Origin: Candidatus Fibrimonadaceae bacterium
GTDB taxonomy: Bacteria; Fibrobacterota; Fibrobacteria; Fibrobacterales; Fibrobacteraceae
DNA length: 64,000 nucleotides
Reading direction: 5' to 3'
NCBI GenBank assembly: GCA_031281275.1
Contig: JAITFP010000072.1
Span: 1-64,000, forward strand
The notes beneath the pieces were generated by a model. That model was not told where the DNA came from. It did no database searches and saw nothing but the letters and a program-made list of their open reading frames with translations. Position numbers and translations under genes: made by a program. Below are positions 16,089 to 24,635 of the stretch, one piece after another (positions within the stretch are counted from its first letter, which is position 1; every line of letters starts with the position of its first letter).

Positions 16089-18590
16089 ATGAGGTTAAAC
16101 AGAGTTCTTCTATTGGCGGCAACAGTCAACATACTGATATTTGCCTTACTATTCACAATTTCTTGCTCCGGCGAAGATGGAAAACCCGGCAAAAATGGCA
16201 CTGATTGCACTGTAGAAGCAGACGGCGACGCCTTCAAGGTATTATGCGGCGGCGAAGAAATCGGCGTCCTCCAAGGCACTGCCGATAGAGACGGCAAAAA
16301 TGGTCCAAATGGCACCGATGGCAAAGATGGTAGTTACTGCGTAGTTGGAACTTCATTAACAGCTGCCGGCGGCTTTGAAATTAAGTGCAATGGAGAAGTA
16401 AAAGGTACTCTGGATGCATGCGATATCAAAGACTTGAGCAACAGAGAACTGCAAGTTTCTTGCGGCAAAACAAAGCTCAGCACCTGCGATGGCATAGTAT
16501 TTGACCCAACAAAAAAATTCTGCCCCACCCTTGCTGGCGCTCCTCTCTCAGATGTGAAGAACAATTTGGGCACATGCCAAGGCGATGCAAAACCCAATAC
16601 TCGCAACAAAACAACCGAATATTGCGGCTATGCAAGCGAAAAAGCCACCAAAAGAACCAAGCTCCCCAAATGCCACTATGCTATACCTGACGAACTTCAA
16701 CCCAATGCAGGTACAGATTTCATTGATGTCTACTCTACCGAAAAAGAATGCGTTGATGCTGGCGGTGATACTGTCATAACCCACGTTTATTACGGTGATG
16801 TTTGTACAGTAAGAGGAAATACTTCTGATTTAGCCAGTGGTTATGTTGACTGTTTGACTACTGATCCTGCTGATAAAATTGTTGCTGGTACTATAACCAC
16901 TGTGCAAGGTTACAACGTTGGTAAAGAAAAACGTAGGCTTTATTCTGCATGTATTTTAAATCTGAAAGATTTAACAAGAAAACTTGGTACTACAGTTGAT
17001 GATATTGCGGTTTCCGACGATGCCCAAGGTTGCAAAATGCTCGGCGGAGAAATAATTCCGAAGGGTGCTGATCCTAATACCTTGACAAGTAGCTCATATA
17101 ACATCCGTTGCGTATCCACATTCCAAAATCAATACTGCAGATACTTAAGCCAAAAGCCCACAGTGTTCCCAACAGTATCAGATGAGCTTTGCGGTGGTGC
17201 TAAACTCAACGAAGGCAAATGGAAAGGCGAATATTGCGGATATCTTGAAAAAGTCAACGGCAAAGGATTTATCAAAGGCGTACAAACCGGTCTCTGCGAT
17301 GATTATGAAGAAAATATGACATTATCACCTACCGTTGTCACTCCTTCCGCTTCTAATCCTACAGGTCAAACTTTCACTTGTAAAGCTGGTGCACAGTGCT
17401 TGGGTCCAAATCAGAAAAATTTTGGCGCTGGATATTGCGAAGTTCTGTACAAAGACAAACTATCAAACAAAACCTCATATTCAGAAAACTTGTGCGGAAC
17501 CACTTCCAAAAACAAACCCAATAACGGCAAGTGGGCTAAAGAATATTGCGGTGGATCAGTTGTAACCGTCAATTCTTCTTCTAGCGTAGTTCCTCGTTCA
17601 AAGGTATATAACGATATCTGCGATGATGGCAACGGTCCTATGGAAAACTACAATAAAACCAACTATTGCGAAGTGACATTCAAAAATAGGCTTACCGGTT
17701 TCACCACAGTTCAAACCAGCACTTGCGGCGCAAGTGGCCAGCCCAACAAAGGCACATGGCAGGGTCAATACTGCGGATACAAAAACGACAAATCCAATGG
17801 TCCCGACAAAGTGTACTCTGGTATATGCGATGATGGTTCCGGACCAAATGAAAACGGATATAATAAAGATGAGTATTGCCAATCTCAGAAAAACGGTAAA
17901 ACATTCCTTTCAACATTTGCTTGCGATGATGGCAACAAAATCAATGAAAAGGATTGGAAAACCGAATACTGCGGAGTTCCAGATAAAGATTCCACATCAA
18001 CAACCAGGCAAACTGGCGGTTGCGGTGATGACAGAGGTCCAAATTCAGAATCATTCGGTGGCGGATATTGCCAAGCCATCAATAAAAAAGGTGATTTGGA
18101 ATACACCTCTATATTCTGCGGCGAAGAAGGCAAACCAAATGATGGCGAGTGGAAAGGCGAATATTGCGGATATGCAAGCGCAACCTCCGCTGGTCCAGAC
18201 AAAATCTACTCCGGTGCTTGCGATAACGGCGGTGGTCCCAATGCAGGTGGCTTTGAATCTGGATATTGCCGCTGGACAACCGAATCCTCCACAGGAACAG
18301 AGTTCACAGATGCTCTCTGCGGTGGTGCAAAAATAAATGAAGGCGAATGGAAAGGCGAATACTGCTACTCAGACGACAAAGTGGCTGTATGCACAGGTGG
18401 AAGAATACCTAATGTTGACAAAAAGTCCACTGACCCATTCACTGTCAGATGCTCCTTCACAAGCAATGACCTTGTTTGCTCAGACTCCAACCTCAAGTTC
18501 TGCGACAAAGACGGTTGCGATGATCTCGGCTCAAGCTACAAATGGGACGAAGAAGCCTTTGAATGCAGAGCATTAGAATCAGCAGAATAA
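16089..18590 (+). CDS. Large cysteine-rich collagen-like lipoprotein 3
   Basis: 833 residues with the family signal peptide, lipobox TISC and Gly-X-Y segments (GEDGKPGKNGTD, GKNGPNGTDGKDG). About seven Y-C-G-Y modules follow, the last ending GEWKGEYCYSDDK, then a short Cys-rich tail (about 60 residues) instead of the long repeat tail of paralogue 2. An insertion of roughly 130 residues (around residues 210-350) interrupts the module pattern and has more AT-rich codons, suggesting later acquisition or divergence. Modules such as KPNNGKW are close to those of paralogues 1 and 2, consistent with exchange among copies. Likely membrane-anchored outside the cytoplasm; function unknown. Confidence 0.85.
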   Translation: MRLNRVLLLAATVNILIFALLFTISCSGEDGKPGKNGTDCTVEADGDAFKVLCGGEEIGVLQGTADRDGKNGPNGTDGKDGSYCVVGTSLTAAGGFEIKCNGEVKGTLDACDIKDLSNRELQVSCGKTKLSTCDGIVFDPTKKFCPTLAGAPLSDVKNNLGTCQGDAKPNTRNKTTEYCGYASEKATKRTKLPKCHYAIPDELQPNAGTDFIDVYSTEKECVDAGGDTVITHVYYGDVCTVRGNTSDLASGYVDCLTTDPADKIVAGTITTVQGYNVGKEKRRLYSACILNLKDLTRKLGTTVDDIAVSDDAQGCKMLGGEIIPKGADPNTLTSSSYNIRCVSTFQNQYCRYLSQKPTVFPTVSDELCGGAKLNEGKWKGEYCGYLEKVNGKGFIKGVQTGLCDDYEENMTLSPTVVTPSASNPTGQTFTCKAGAQCLGPNQKNFGAGYCEVLYKDKLSNKTSYSENLCGTTSKNKPNNGKWAKEYCGGSVVTVNSSSSVVPRSKVYNDICDDGNGPMENYNKTNYCEVTFKNRLTGFTTVQTSTCGASGQPNKGTWQGQYCGYKNDKSNGPDKVYSGICDDGSGPNENGYNKDEYCQSQKNGKTFLSTFACDDGNKINEKDWKTEYCGVPDKDSTSTTRQTGGCGDDRGPNSESFGGGYCQAINKKGDLEYTSIFCGEEGKPNDGEWKGEYCGYASATSAGPDKIYSGACDNGGGPNAGGFESGYCRWTTESSTGTEFTDALCGGAKINEGEWKGEYCYSDDKVAVCTGGRIPNVDKKSTDPFTVRCSFTSNDLVCSDSNLKFCDKDGCDDLGSSYKWDEEAFECRALESAE

Positions 18591-18618
18591 AACCCGAACG
18601 ATAGATAACTCTCCCCCT

Positions 18619-18655
18619 GCCTCCCTCAGAGCTCCCGCTGAGGGGGCTTTTTTTA
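18619..18655 (+). terminator. Rho-independent terminator after large lipoprotein 3
   Basis: CCCTCAG and CTGAGGG form a stem around AGCTCCCG, followed by GGC and seven T. Confidence 0.9.
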
Positions 18656-18675
18656 TTTCTATTTTACATATAACA

Positions 18676-20244
18676 ATGCGCGAATTCAACGTAACTGGCA
18701 TTTGCCTTCCCAAAGAACATTATATGGTTGACATCACCAACAAAGTCAACCAAATTGCCGCTATGGTAGAAAAAGGCAAATACTTCACCATAAATAGAGC
18801 CAGGCAATATGGAAAAACAACAACCATAAGGCAATTGGAAAAATTTTTGCTGGGAAAGGGCTATCAGGTAGCTCGCATAAGCTTTGAGGGAATAGGGGAC
18901 GAACCTTTTGAAAATGAGAAAAATTTTTGCCAAACCTTGCTGAGACAAATATCTGATGCGTTGAAATACAAAGAGGTGGAAGACTACAATACGTGGATAA
19001 ATGAATCTGTTTTCACTTTTGAAAATTTGAAGTTGTATTTAAATAATGTTTGCCAAAAGAAAAGAGTAGTTTTGATTATAGACGAAACGGATAAAACCTC
19101 CAACAACCTTGTGTTCCTGCGATTTCTAGGAATGCTTAGGGATAAATATCTTGAAAGAGAAAACCCATCAAAAGCCACATTCCAAAGCGTTATTTTAGCA
19201 GGAGTTTATGACATAAAAAATCTCAAGCTCAAAATGATTCAAGCTGGTACCCATCAGCTTCAAGATGGCGAAAAACGCATGAATTCTCCTTGGAATATAG
19301 CTGTTAATTTTGAAGTGGATATGTCTTTTTCAGCTTCCGAAATAGCCACTATGTTAAACGAATACGAAAAAGACCACAAAACTGGAATGGATATAGAGGC
19401 TGTATCAAAGGAAATTAGAGCTTATACCAGTGGCTATCCATACTTGGTTTCTAGAATTTGCCAAATTATAGACGAAAAGCTGGGCAAAACTTGGACGGAG
19501 AAAGGCGTGCAAGAGGCGGTGAAACTTATTCTGTGCGAAAACAGCACGCTTTTTGACGATATAAACCAAAATCTGGAAAACAATGAAAATCTGAGAAATT
19601 TAGTTTACAACATAATAATTCAAGGGGAAAAATATCCGTTTAAAATTGCTTCCCCAGAAGTAAATTTAGGAGTTATGTTTGGGGTACTGTCCAATAAAAA
19701 CAATATAATTGCCATAGATAATGAGATATTTGAAAACCATATATGCGACTATTTCATATCTCAGAGTTATAGCATAAAAGGCGGTTTAAGTTCTCGCGTG
19801 GGAATAGCCCCCGATGTGGTTGAAAACGGCAAATTCAATATGGAACTCGCAATCAAGAAATTCGCACAACATTATTATGAAATATACAATGGGAAAAATG
19901 CCAAATTTTTGGAAAATGAATGTCGTTTGCTATTCTTAACTTATTTGCGCCCATTGATAAATGGAGCCGGATTTTTTCACATAGAATCGGAAACAAGGGA
20001 TAACAAGCGAACCGACCTTATTGTTGACTACAGTTCGGAGCAATTCATAATTGAGCTAAAGCTCTGGCATGGCGAGCAAAAGCATGAGCAGGCGCACAAA
20101 CAGCTAATAGAATACCTAAATTCCAAAAATAAAAGCATAGGCTACCTCCTCACCTTTGATTTCCGAAAAAATCGAGCAAAAAAGCCGAGCGCAAAATGGG
20201 TTAAAAAAGGCAAAAAGAAATTTTTGGATTGTTTGGCGGTGTAG
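18676..20244 (+). CDS. AAA-like ATPase with C-terminal PD-(D/E)XK nuclease domain (1)
   Basis: The 522-residue protein starts with a P-loop region (RARQYGKTTT, an atypical Walker A with Gln-Tyr-Gly-Lys-Thr) and Walker B (VVLIIDETDK), then a long helical middle. The C-terminus has RTDLIVDY and FIIELKLW, the Asp and Glu-x-Lys of a PD-(D/E)XK fold. This layout is common in multi-copy AAA-like proteins of gut Bacteroidetes and Fibrobacter; their role is unknown, with defence or mobile-element functions proposed. A paralogue lies at 58975..60561. Its stop codon is followed at once by copy 3 of the TGGCTAGTGG element. Confidence 0.8.
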   Translation: MREFNVTGICLPKEHYMVDITNKVNQIAAMVEKGKYFTINRARQYGKTTTIRQLEKFLLGKGYQVARISFEGIGDEPFENEKNFCQTLLRQISDALKYKEVEDYNTWINESVFTFENLKLYLNNVCQKKRVVLIIDETDKTSNNLVFLRFLGMLRDKYLERENPSKATFQSVILAGVYDIKNLKLKMIQAGTHQLQDGEKRMNSPWNIAVNFEVDMSFSASEIATMLNEYEKDHKTGMDIEAVSKEIRAYTSGYPYLVSRICQIIDEKLGKTWTEKGVQEAVKLILCENSTLFDDINQNLENNENLRNLVYNIIIQGEKYPFKIASPEVNLGVMFGVLSNKNNIIAIDNEIFENHICDYFISQSYSIKGGLSSRVGIAPDVVENGKFNMELAIKKFAQHYYEIYNGKNAKFLENECRLLFLTYLRPLINGAGFFHIESETRDNKRTDLIVDYSSEQFIIELKLWHGEQKHEQAHKQLIEYLNSKNKSIGYLLTFDFRKNRAKKPSAKWVKKGKKKFLDCLAV

Positions 20245-20248
20245 TAAT

Positions 20249-20402
20249 TAATGATTAATTCAATGTTTGGGAGTGGCTAGTGGTTAGTGGCTAGTGGTTA
20301 GTGGCTAGTGGTCGTCTCAGAAATACTGGTTTTTGTGGTTTTCCCACTAGCCACTAGCCATTCCCCACTAGCCTAGCGAGTTAATAAGCATTTTCTATAT
20401 TA
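20249..20402 (+). repeat. Dispersed intergenic element, copy 3
   Basis: Begins ATTAATGATTAATTCAATG directly after the AAA-ATPase stop codon, runs through tandem GTGGCTAGTGGTTA units, and ends GTTAATAAGCATTTTCTATAT. It is the reverse orientation of copies 1 and 4 relative to the window but the same relative to its flanking genes. The terminal CTATATT forms a -10-like box for the lipoprotein gene at 20434. Confidence 0.85.
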
Positions 20403-20433
20403 TACATAACCGTACCAAATAGAGGATAAAAAT

Positions 20434-20988
20434 ATGTTCCGATTGCTGATGTTGTTTGCTATTTTTTCCATCTTAGCTTGTGCAGGTGGCAAGCTTAGTA
20501 GGTATAATGCCGATCCGGATAAAACTACCGAGGTTATGATTACTTTTGTTCAAAGAGCGCAAGCTGGCTTTTGGAAAGAAGCCATGGAAAACGTGTCTTT
20601 GCAAGAAAGGTCAGAAATGATGGATGGCGTTAATGTGATGCAGGAATATAAAGATGCAGTGAACCGCATTCGCCTTAGCACCATCAAGAATATGGACCTC
20701 AGCTTAGACAGCCGTGGGCGCTTGGTGGGTCTCAAAGATATTCTGGACGAATCAAATGAACGCAATGTATCCTCAGACGAAAAGGTGGTTATTGACCCCA
20801 GCAAGCTGGAAGACCGCGCGGCGCTCCGCCAAAAGCAAGAAGAAGAAGCCGCCAAGAAAGCCGAATTAGAGCCTGTTAAAGAAGAGAAAAGCACTTGGCT
20901 AGATGTTTATTACGGCAACACAAAATCTGGCGGCGGTGGCAGGGTAGTTAAGAATAAGAAAGCCGAAGAAGAAGAGGAAGAGGACTAG
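20434..20988 (+). CDS. Lipoprotein with acidic charged C-terminus
   Basis: The 184-residue protein has a signal peptide with lipobox ILAC at residues 13-16. A helical region includes TFVQRAQAGFWKEAMENVS, and the C-terminus is highly charged and low-complexity (a run of Glu ending in Asp). I recognise no characterised family. The start is ATG after GAGGATAAAAAT. It lies downstream of repeat copy 3, which may supply its promoter, and ends five bases before the homoserine dehydrogenase start, so the two are likely co-transcribed. Function unknown. Confidence 0.7.
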   Translation: MFRLLMLFAIFSILACAGGKLSRYNADPDKTTEVMITFVQRAQAGFWKEAMENVSLQERSEMMDGVNVMQEYKDAVNRIRLSTIKNMDLSLDSRGRLVGLKDILDESNERNVSSDEKVVIDPSKLEDRAALRQKQEEEAAKKAELEPVKEEKSTWLDVYYGNTKSGGGGRVVKNKKAEEEEEED

Positions 20989-20992
20989 CAGC

Positions 20993-22282
20993 TTGCGTAT
21001 AGGAATAATTGGAGTTGGCACTGTTGGCAGTGGCGTTATTGAAATTATAGAACAAAAAAGAAATGAGTTTCACGCAAAACTTGGAATTCTTTTGGAAATT
21101 GCCGGAATTGCGGCAAAAACAGAAGATGAGCTTGCTCCCTTTATAGCAAAAGGCTACAAAGGTTTTACAGATGCAAACTCCCTTTTAGAAGACGATTCCA
21201 TATCCGTTATTTGCGAACTTGCTGGCGGCTACGACTTGCCATTTAAATGGATTACCAGAGCTATTGAGCATGGAAAAAGCGTTGTCACTGCTAACAAGGC
21301 GTTGCTCGCAAAGTACGGCAGCGAAATTTTTCCGCTTGCGGGGCAAAAAAGATGCCATGTTCTTTTTGAGGCAGCCGTTGGCGGAGGCATTCCCATTATC
21401 CGCACTTTGCAAGAGGCTTTGGTGGGCAACAAAATAAATTCCCTGAGCTGCATAATAAACGGAACTTGTAATTATATCTTAACAAGAATGACAGTTGAGG
21501 GTCTCTCTTTTGAAGAAGTTTTAAAAGATGCCCAAAAACTCGGCTTTGCAGAGGCAAACCCTTCTTTTGACATAGACGGAATAGATGCCGCCCACAAAAC
21601 CGCAATACTTGCGAGCTTGTGCAGCGGGCGTTTTATTGATTTTGAAAAAATTCACATAACCGGAATAAGCGGCATAACTGCCCAAGATATTAAATTTGTT
21701 GATGAGCTTGGAGGCGTTGTGCGGCTGCTGGGTTTGTACAACAGGGTTGGCGATGGCGTTGATGTGCGCGTTCATCCTTGCATTGTTCCAAATGAGCATT
21801 TGCTGGCTGGCGTTAAATACGTGCTGAACGCGGTTTATTTGCAGTGCGATAATCTAGGTCCAACTTTACAAACAGGTGCGGGCGCAGGCAAGCTGCCAAC
21901 CGCAAGCGCAGTGGTGGCAGACCTTGTATCTCTGGCTCGTTCCACAGAAACAGGTCATATGGAGCCTTTGCCTATGGGTTGGTTTCAAAAAGAAAATTCC
22001 GCCACCTTGGTTCCCATAGGCGAAACCTCCACCCGCTATTATTTCCGTTTTGTTACAAAAGACAACTACGGCGTTCTCTCAAAAATCACAGGAATTTTAG
22101 GCGAGAATCAAATATCCATAGAATCCATTTTGCAAAAAAACACCAAGAACAGAGAAAAAGTTGATATAGTTGTAACAACAGAAAAAGCAAAAGAAAGCAA
22201 CGTTGAAGCCGCCCTAGCAAAGATTGATTCATTGCCGGAGATTAGCGAGAAGAGCCGGATGTTGCGGTTTTTGGACTGCTAA
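20993..22282 (+). CDS. hom: Homoserine dehydrogenase
   Basis: Catalyses NAD(P)H-dependent reduction of aspartate semialdehyde to homoserine in threonine and methionine synthesis. The 429 residues include the Rossmann motif GIIGVGTVGSG at the N-terminus, the ANKALLAKYG block, the catalytic-domain motif INGTCNYILTRM, and a C-terminal ACT domain (YGVLSKITGILGE) for feedback control. The start is a TTG (LRIGIIG) four bases after the upstream lipoprotein stop. The ACT domain suggests threonine regulation as in other monofunctional enzymes. Identification is secure. Confidence 0.95.
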   Translation: MRIGIIGVGTVGSGVIEIIEQKRNEFHAKLGILLEIAGIAAKTEDELAPFIAKGYKGFTDANSLLEDDSISVICELAGGYDLPFKWITRAIEHGKSVVTANKALLAKYGSEIFPLAGQKRCHVLFEAAVGGGIPIIRTLQEALVGNKINSLSCIINGTCNYILTRMTVEGLSFEEVLKDAQKLGFAEANPSFDIDGIDAAHKTAILASLCSGRFIDFEKIHITGISGITAQDIKFVDELGGVVRLLGLYNRVGDGVDVRVHPCIVPNEHLLAGVKYVLNAVYLQCDNLGPTLQTGAGAGKLPTASAVVADLVSLARSTETGHMEPLPMGWFQKENSATLVPIGETSTRYYFRFVTKDNYGVLSKITGILGENQISIESILQKNTKNREKVDIVVTTEKAKESNVEAALAKIDSLPEISEKSRMLRFLDC

Positions 22283-22291
22283 TTTCCTTTT

Positions 22292-22423
22292 GTCTGAACC
22301 CCGATTCCCCCGATACCTAACTCACAGGATTTACAGGATTGCAGATATATACGCATTATATATTATAGCCAATAAATGTGAAATCGGGTAAATCGGGTGA
22401 ATCCTGAGAATCGGGGTTCAGAC
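22292..22423. repeat. MITE-like element with 15-bp terminal inverted repeats (copy a)
   Basis: GTCTGAACCCCGATT at the left and its exact reverse complement AATCGGGGTTCAGAC at the right bound 132 bases. The interior has CAGGATTTACAGGATT and AATCGGGTGAATCC, words typical of this kind of intergenic repeat. An extra GGTTCAGAC follows at 22427. It starts 10 bases after the hom stop codon and ends 15 bases before a Pho box. Confidence 0.85.
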
Positions 22424-22437
22424 AAAGGTTCAGACAA

Positions 22438-22496
22438 TTAACCAAATTTTCACAACTGCTTAATGAAAATTTAACACCCCGATTCTAACTTATATT
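22438..22496 (+). promoter_or_regulatory. Pho box and -10 region of the porin gene
   Basis: Four direct units spaced by exactly 11 bases: TTAACC (22438), a degenerate TTCACA (22449), TTAATG (22460) and TTAACA (22471). A TATATT box follows at 22491. Eleven-base periodic repeats of this kind are the PhoB/PhoP-binding architecture. phoB is the next gene but one, so PhoB activation during phosphate limitation is likely. Confidence 0.75.
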
Positions 22497-22521
22497 CATG
22501 TGTATTTAATGGGAGATTTTT

Positions 22522-23913
22522 ATGATGAAAATTAAGAAAGCTTCAAAGCTTGCAAGATTATCTGTTGCTGCTTTGTTGTTAAGTGCTTCAATTGTGGCTG
22601 CGCAGGAGGTTCCTGAAAACGCTGCGGAAAGTGCGCCGGTGGTAGTTCCTGAAACGCCAGCGCCTGTGTTTGTACCTGCTCCTGCTCCGGTGGCGGTGGC
22701 AGTAGCGGAAGTTGCGCCTGCAAAACCGGCGGAGACAGTGTCTGCTACTGTGGCTGGAACTAAAATTTCTTTGTATGGGCGTTTGGAATTGAATTCCGCT
22801 TATGAAACTGATGTAACAGATGGTTTGTGGTCGTGGCGCGCTCCCTCTGGAGCTAAAGGCGATGCGCAAGGTAGAACCTCGCTCAGCGTGGCTCGCACTA
22901 GGTTTGGTTTTAATTTGGAAGGTCCTTCAAAAGAAGGCGAGCCGAGCTTGAAAGGAAAATTTGAAGCAGATTTTGCTGGCAGCGACAGCTACAGCAATTT
23001 TAACGGTTCTTCTGGGTTCCGCATACGCCAGTCTTGGGGTTCGGTAACTTTCAAAGATATAGGCTTAACTCTTTTATTCGGTCAAACAGATGATGTGGTG
23101 AACGCGATTGATCCACCTTCAATAAATCCGAGCAGTTTAAACGGTTCAGGCAATTTTGGCACTCGCCGTCCTCAAATTCGCTTAACCCAAGTGATTGGAC
23201 CTGTTGATATAGCCGTTGCCGCAACACACGATCGCACTTATGGCTATACAGCTAGGGTAAATAAAGAAGAGGTTGGTGCCGGTGGTCGTGCAGATTCAGC
23301 CGTTTCCGATGCTGTTGCTCCTTCATCTCCAGCTGTACAGGGTCGCTTGGGCTTGAAAGTTCCAGCATCTTGGGCTGGCGAAAAAGCAAACCTAGCACTT
23401 GGCATTGGTGGTCTTTATGGCAAAAACGAAGGTGCGAATTTAGATGATAAAAATCGCTTTGATAGACCAGAACCTTCTTATGTGTTCGGCTTGGATTTAT
23501 CGCTTCCCATAATAGATATTTTAACCCTTACAGGTGAATTCTTTTCTGGACAAAACCTAAGCCGTTATGGCGATGGAAGCATGAAACAGTCCCGTGCTTA
23601 CAGCGATGATGGTGGCATACAATCTATTGGCTGGTGGGGAGGTCTCTCAGCTAAATTACCTTCCGACATCTCTGCCGGAGCCGGTATTGGCTCAGAAAGC
23701 CTTGACAAGAAAAGCAAAAGAAATGGACAGCCAGAGAGCAATATGTTTATATTCGCAAACCTAGCTTATAACTTCACTTCTGCCGCGAAAGTAACTTTTG
23801 AATACTTAACCTATTCAACAGACTACGCGGTTTTCAACGGTAGCGATTACGATACCAGCGACAATAGGTCTTTAAATCGTTTTGAATTGAACTTCAGGTA
23901 CGATTTCAAATAA
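22522..23913 (+). CDS. Outer-membrane porin, probably phosphate-starvation induced
   Basis: The 463-residue protein has a signal peptide ending near AAQE, then a Pro/Ala/Val-rich linker (PETPAPVFVPAPAPVAVAVA), then a beta-barrel-like region starting KISLYGRLELNSAYE and ending with a terminal aromatic strand (FELNFRYDFK). Motifs such as SWGSVTFKDIGLTLLFGQT resemble DcaP/OprO-OprP-type porins. Downstream are phoB, phoR and pst genes, and a Pho box sits upstream, so phosphate or anion uptake across the outer membrane is the likely role. Substrate is inferred from context. Confidence 0.8.
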   Translation: MMKIKKASKLARLSVAALLLSASIVAAQEVPENAAESAPVVVPETPAPVFVPAPAPVAVAVAEVAPAKPAETVSATVAGTKISLYGRLELNSAYETDVTDGLWSWRAPSGAKGDAQGRTSLSVARTRFGFNLEGPSKEGEPSLKGKFEADFAGSDSYSNFNGSSGFRIRQSWGSVTFKDIGLTLLFGQTDDVVNAIDPPSINPSSLNGSGNFGTRRPQIRLTQVIGPVDIAVAATHDRTYGYTARVNKEEVGAGGRADSAVSDAVAPSSPAVQGRLGLKVPASWAGEKANLALGIGGLYGKNEGANLDDKNRFDRPEPSYVFGLDLSLPIIDILTLTGEFFSGQNLSRYGDGSMKQSRAYSDDGGIQSIGWWGGLSAKLPSDISAGAGIGSESLDKKSKRNGQPESNMFIFANLAYNFTSAAKVTFEYLTYSTDYAVFNGSDYDTSDNRSLNRFELNFRYDFK

Positions 23914-23942
23914 TTCAGGGGAAAAATCTAAATTATATTTCA

Positions 23943-24635
23943 ATGGCACAGATTCAGAAAAAGAAAATTTTGGTTGTGGATGATGATCGTGATATTTGCG
24001 AGATATTATCCTTCAACCTCAAACACGAGGGCTACGAAGTGGATAGCGTACATTCTGCCGAAGAAGCTCTCAAAAAATTATCACCTGAGCATTGCTTGAT
24101 TTTATTGGATGTTATGATGGGCGGTATGTCTGGTTATCAGATGGCAGAGAAATTGCGGAGAGATGGCAATAATATAAACATTATATTTTTAACTGCAAAA
24201 GATACCGAAAACGATATGCTCACAGGATTTTCAGTTGGCGCAGACGATTATATTTCAAAACCATTTTCGCTAAAAGAAGTTTCTGCCCGCGTTAAAGCGG
24301 TTTTAAAGCGGCAGGTGGAAAATGCAAAAGAAGAAGAGCAAACTTTGCTCACCATTGATGATTTGCAAATAAATTTTCAGTCAAAAGAAGCGAAAATAAA
24401 AGATGAGGTAATTCCTCTAACAAAAACGGAATTTGAAATTCTCGCCCTGCTTGCGCAAAACCCAACGCGGGTATATTCCCGCCAAAATATTATAAGTCAG
24501 GTTTGGAAAGATACTATTTACATTACAGAGAGAACGGTTGATGTGCATATAACTCGCTTGCGCAAAAAGCTTGGCGCAAAAGGTTCACTGATATCCAGCC
24601 GTGCCGGATTTGGGTATAAGTTTAATGAATTTTGA
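23943..24635 (+). CDS. phoB: PhoB-like response regulator
   Basis: The 230 residues contain a receiver domain (VVDDDRDICE acidic pocket, phospho-acceptor Asp in LILLDVMMGGMSG, Lys in SKPFSLKE) and an OmpR/PhoB winged-helix domain (TERTVDVHITRLRKKLG, SRAGFGYKF). Context with phoR, pstS, pstC and pstA supports the phosphate regulator. An ATATTT box lies just upstream of the ATG with little or no leader. Its 3' end overlaps the kinase gene by 11 bases, so the two are co-translated. Binding to the 11-bp repeats upstream of the porin and pstS is expected. Confidence 0.92.
   Translation: MAQIQKKKILVVDDDRDICEILSFNLKHEGYEVDSVHSAEEALKKLSPEHCLILLDVMMGGMSGYQMAEKLRRDGNNINIIFLTAKDTENDMLTGFSVGADDYISKPFSLKEVSARVKAVLKRQVENAKEEEQTLLTIDDLQINFQSKEAKIKDEVIPLTKTEFEILALLAQNPTRVYSRQNIISQVWKDTIYITERTVDVHITRLRKKLGAKGSLISSRAGFGYKFNEF

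Noticed and set aside
20255-20320. Tandem GGCTAGTGGTTA units as a CRISPR array
   Set aside because: Units are about 10-12 bases without unique spacers, and are part of a dispersed element. No cas genes.
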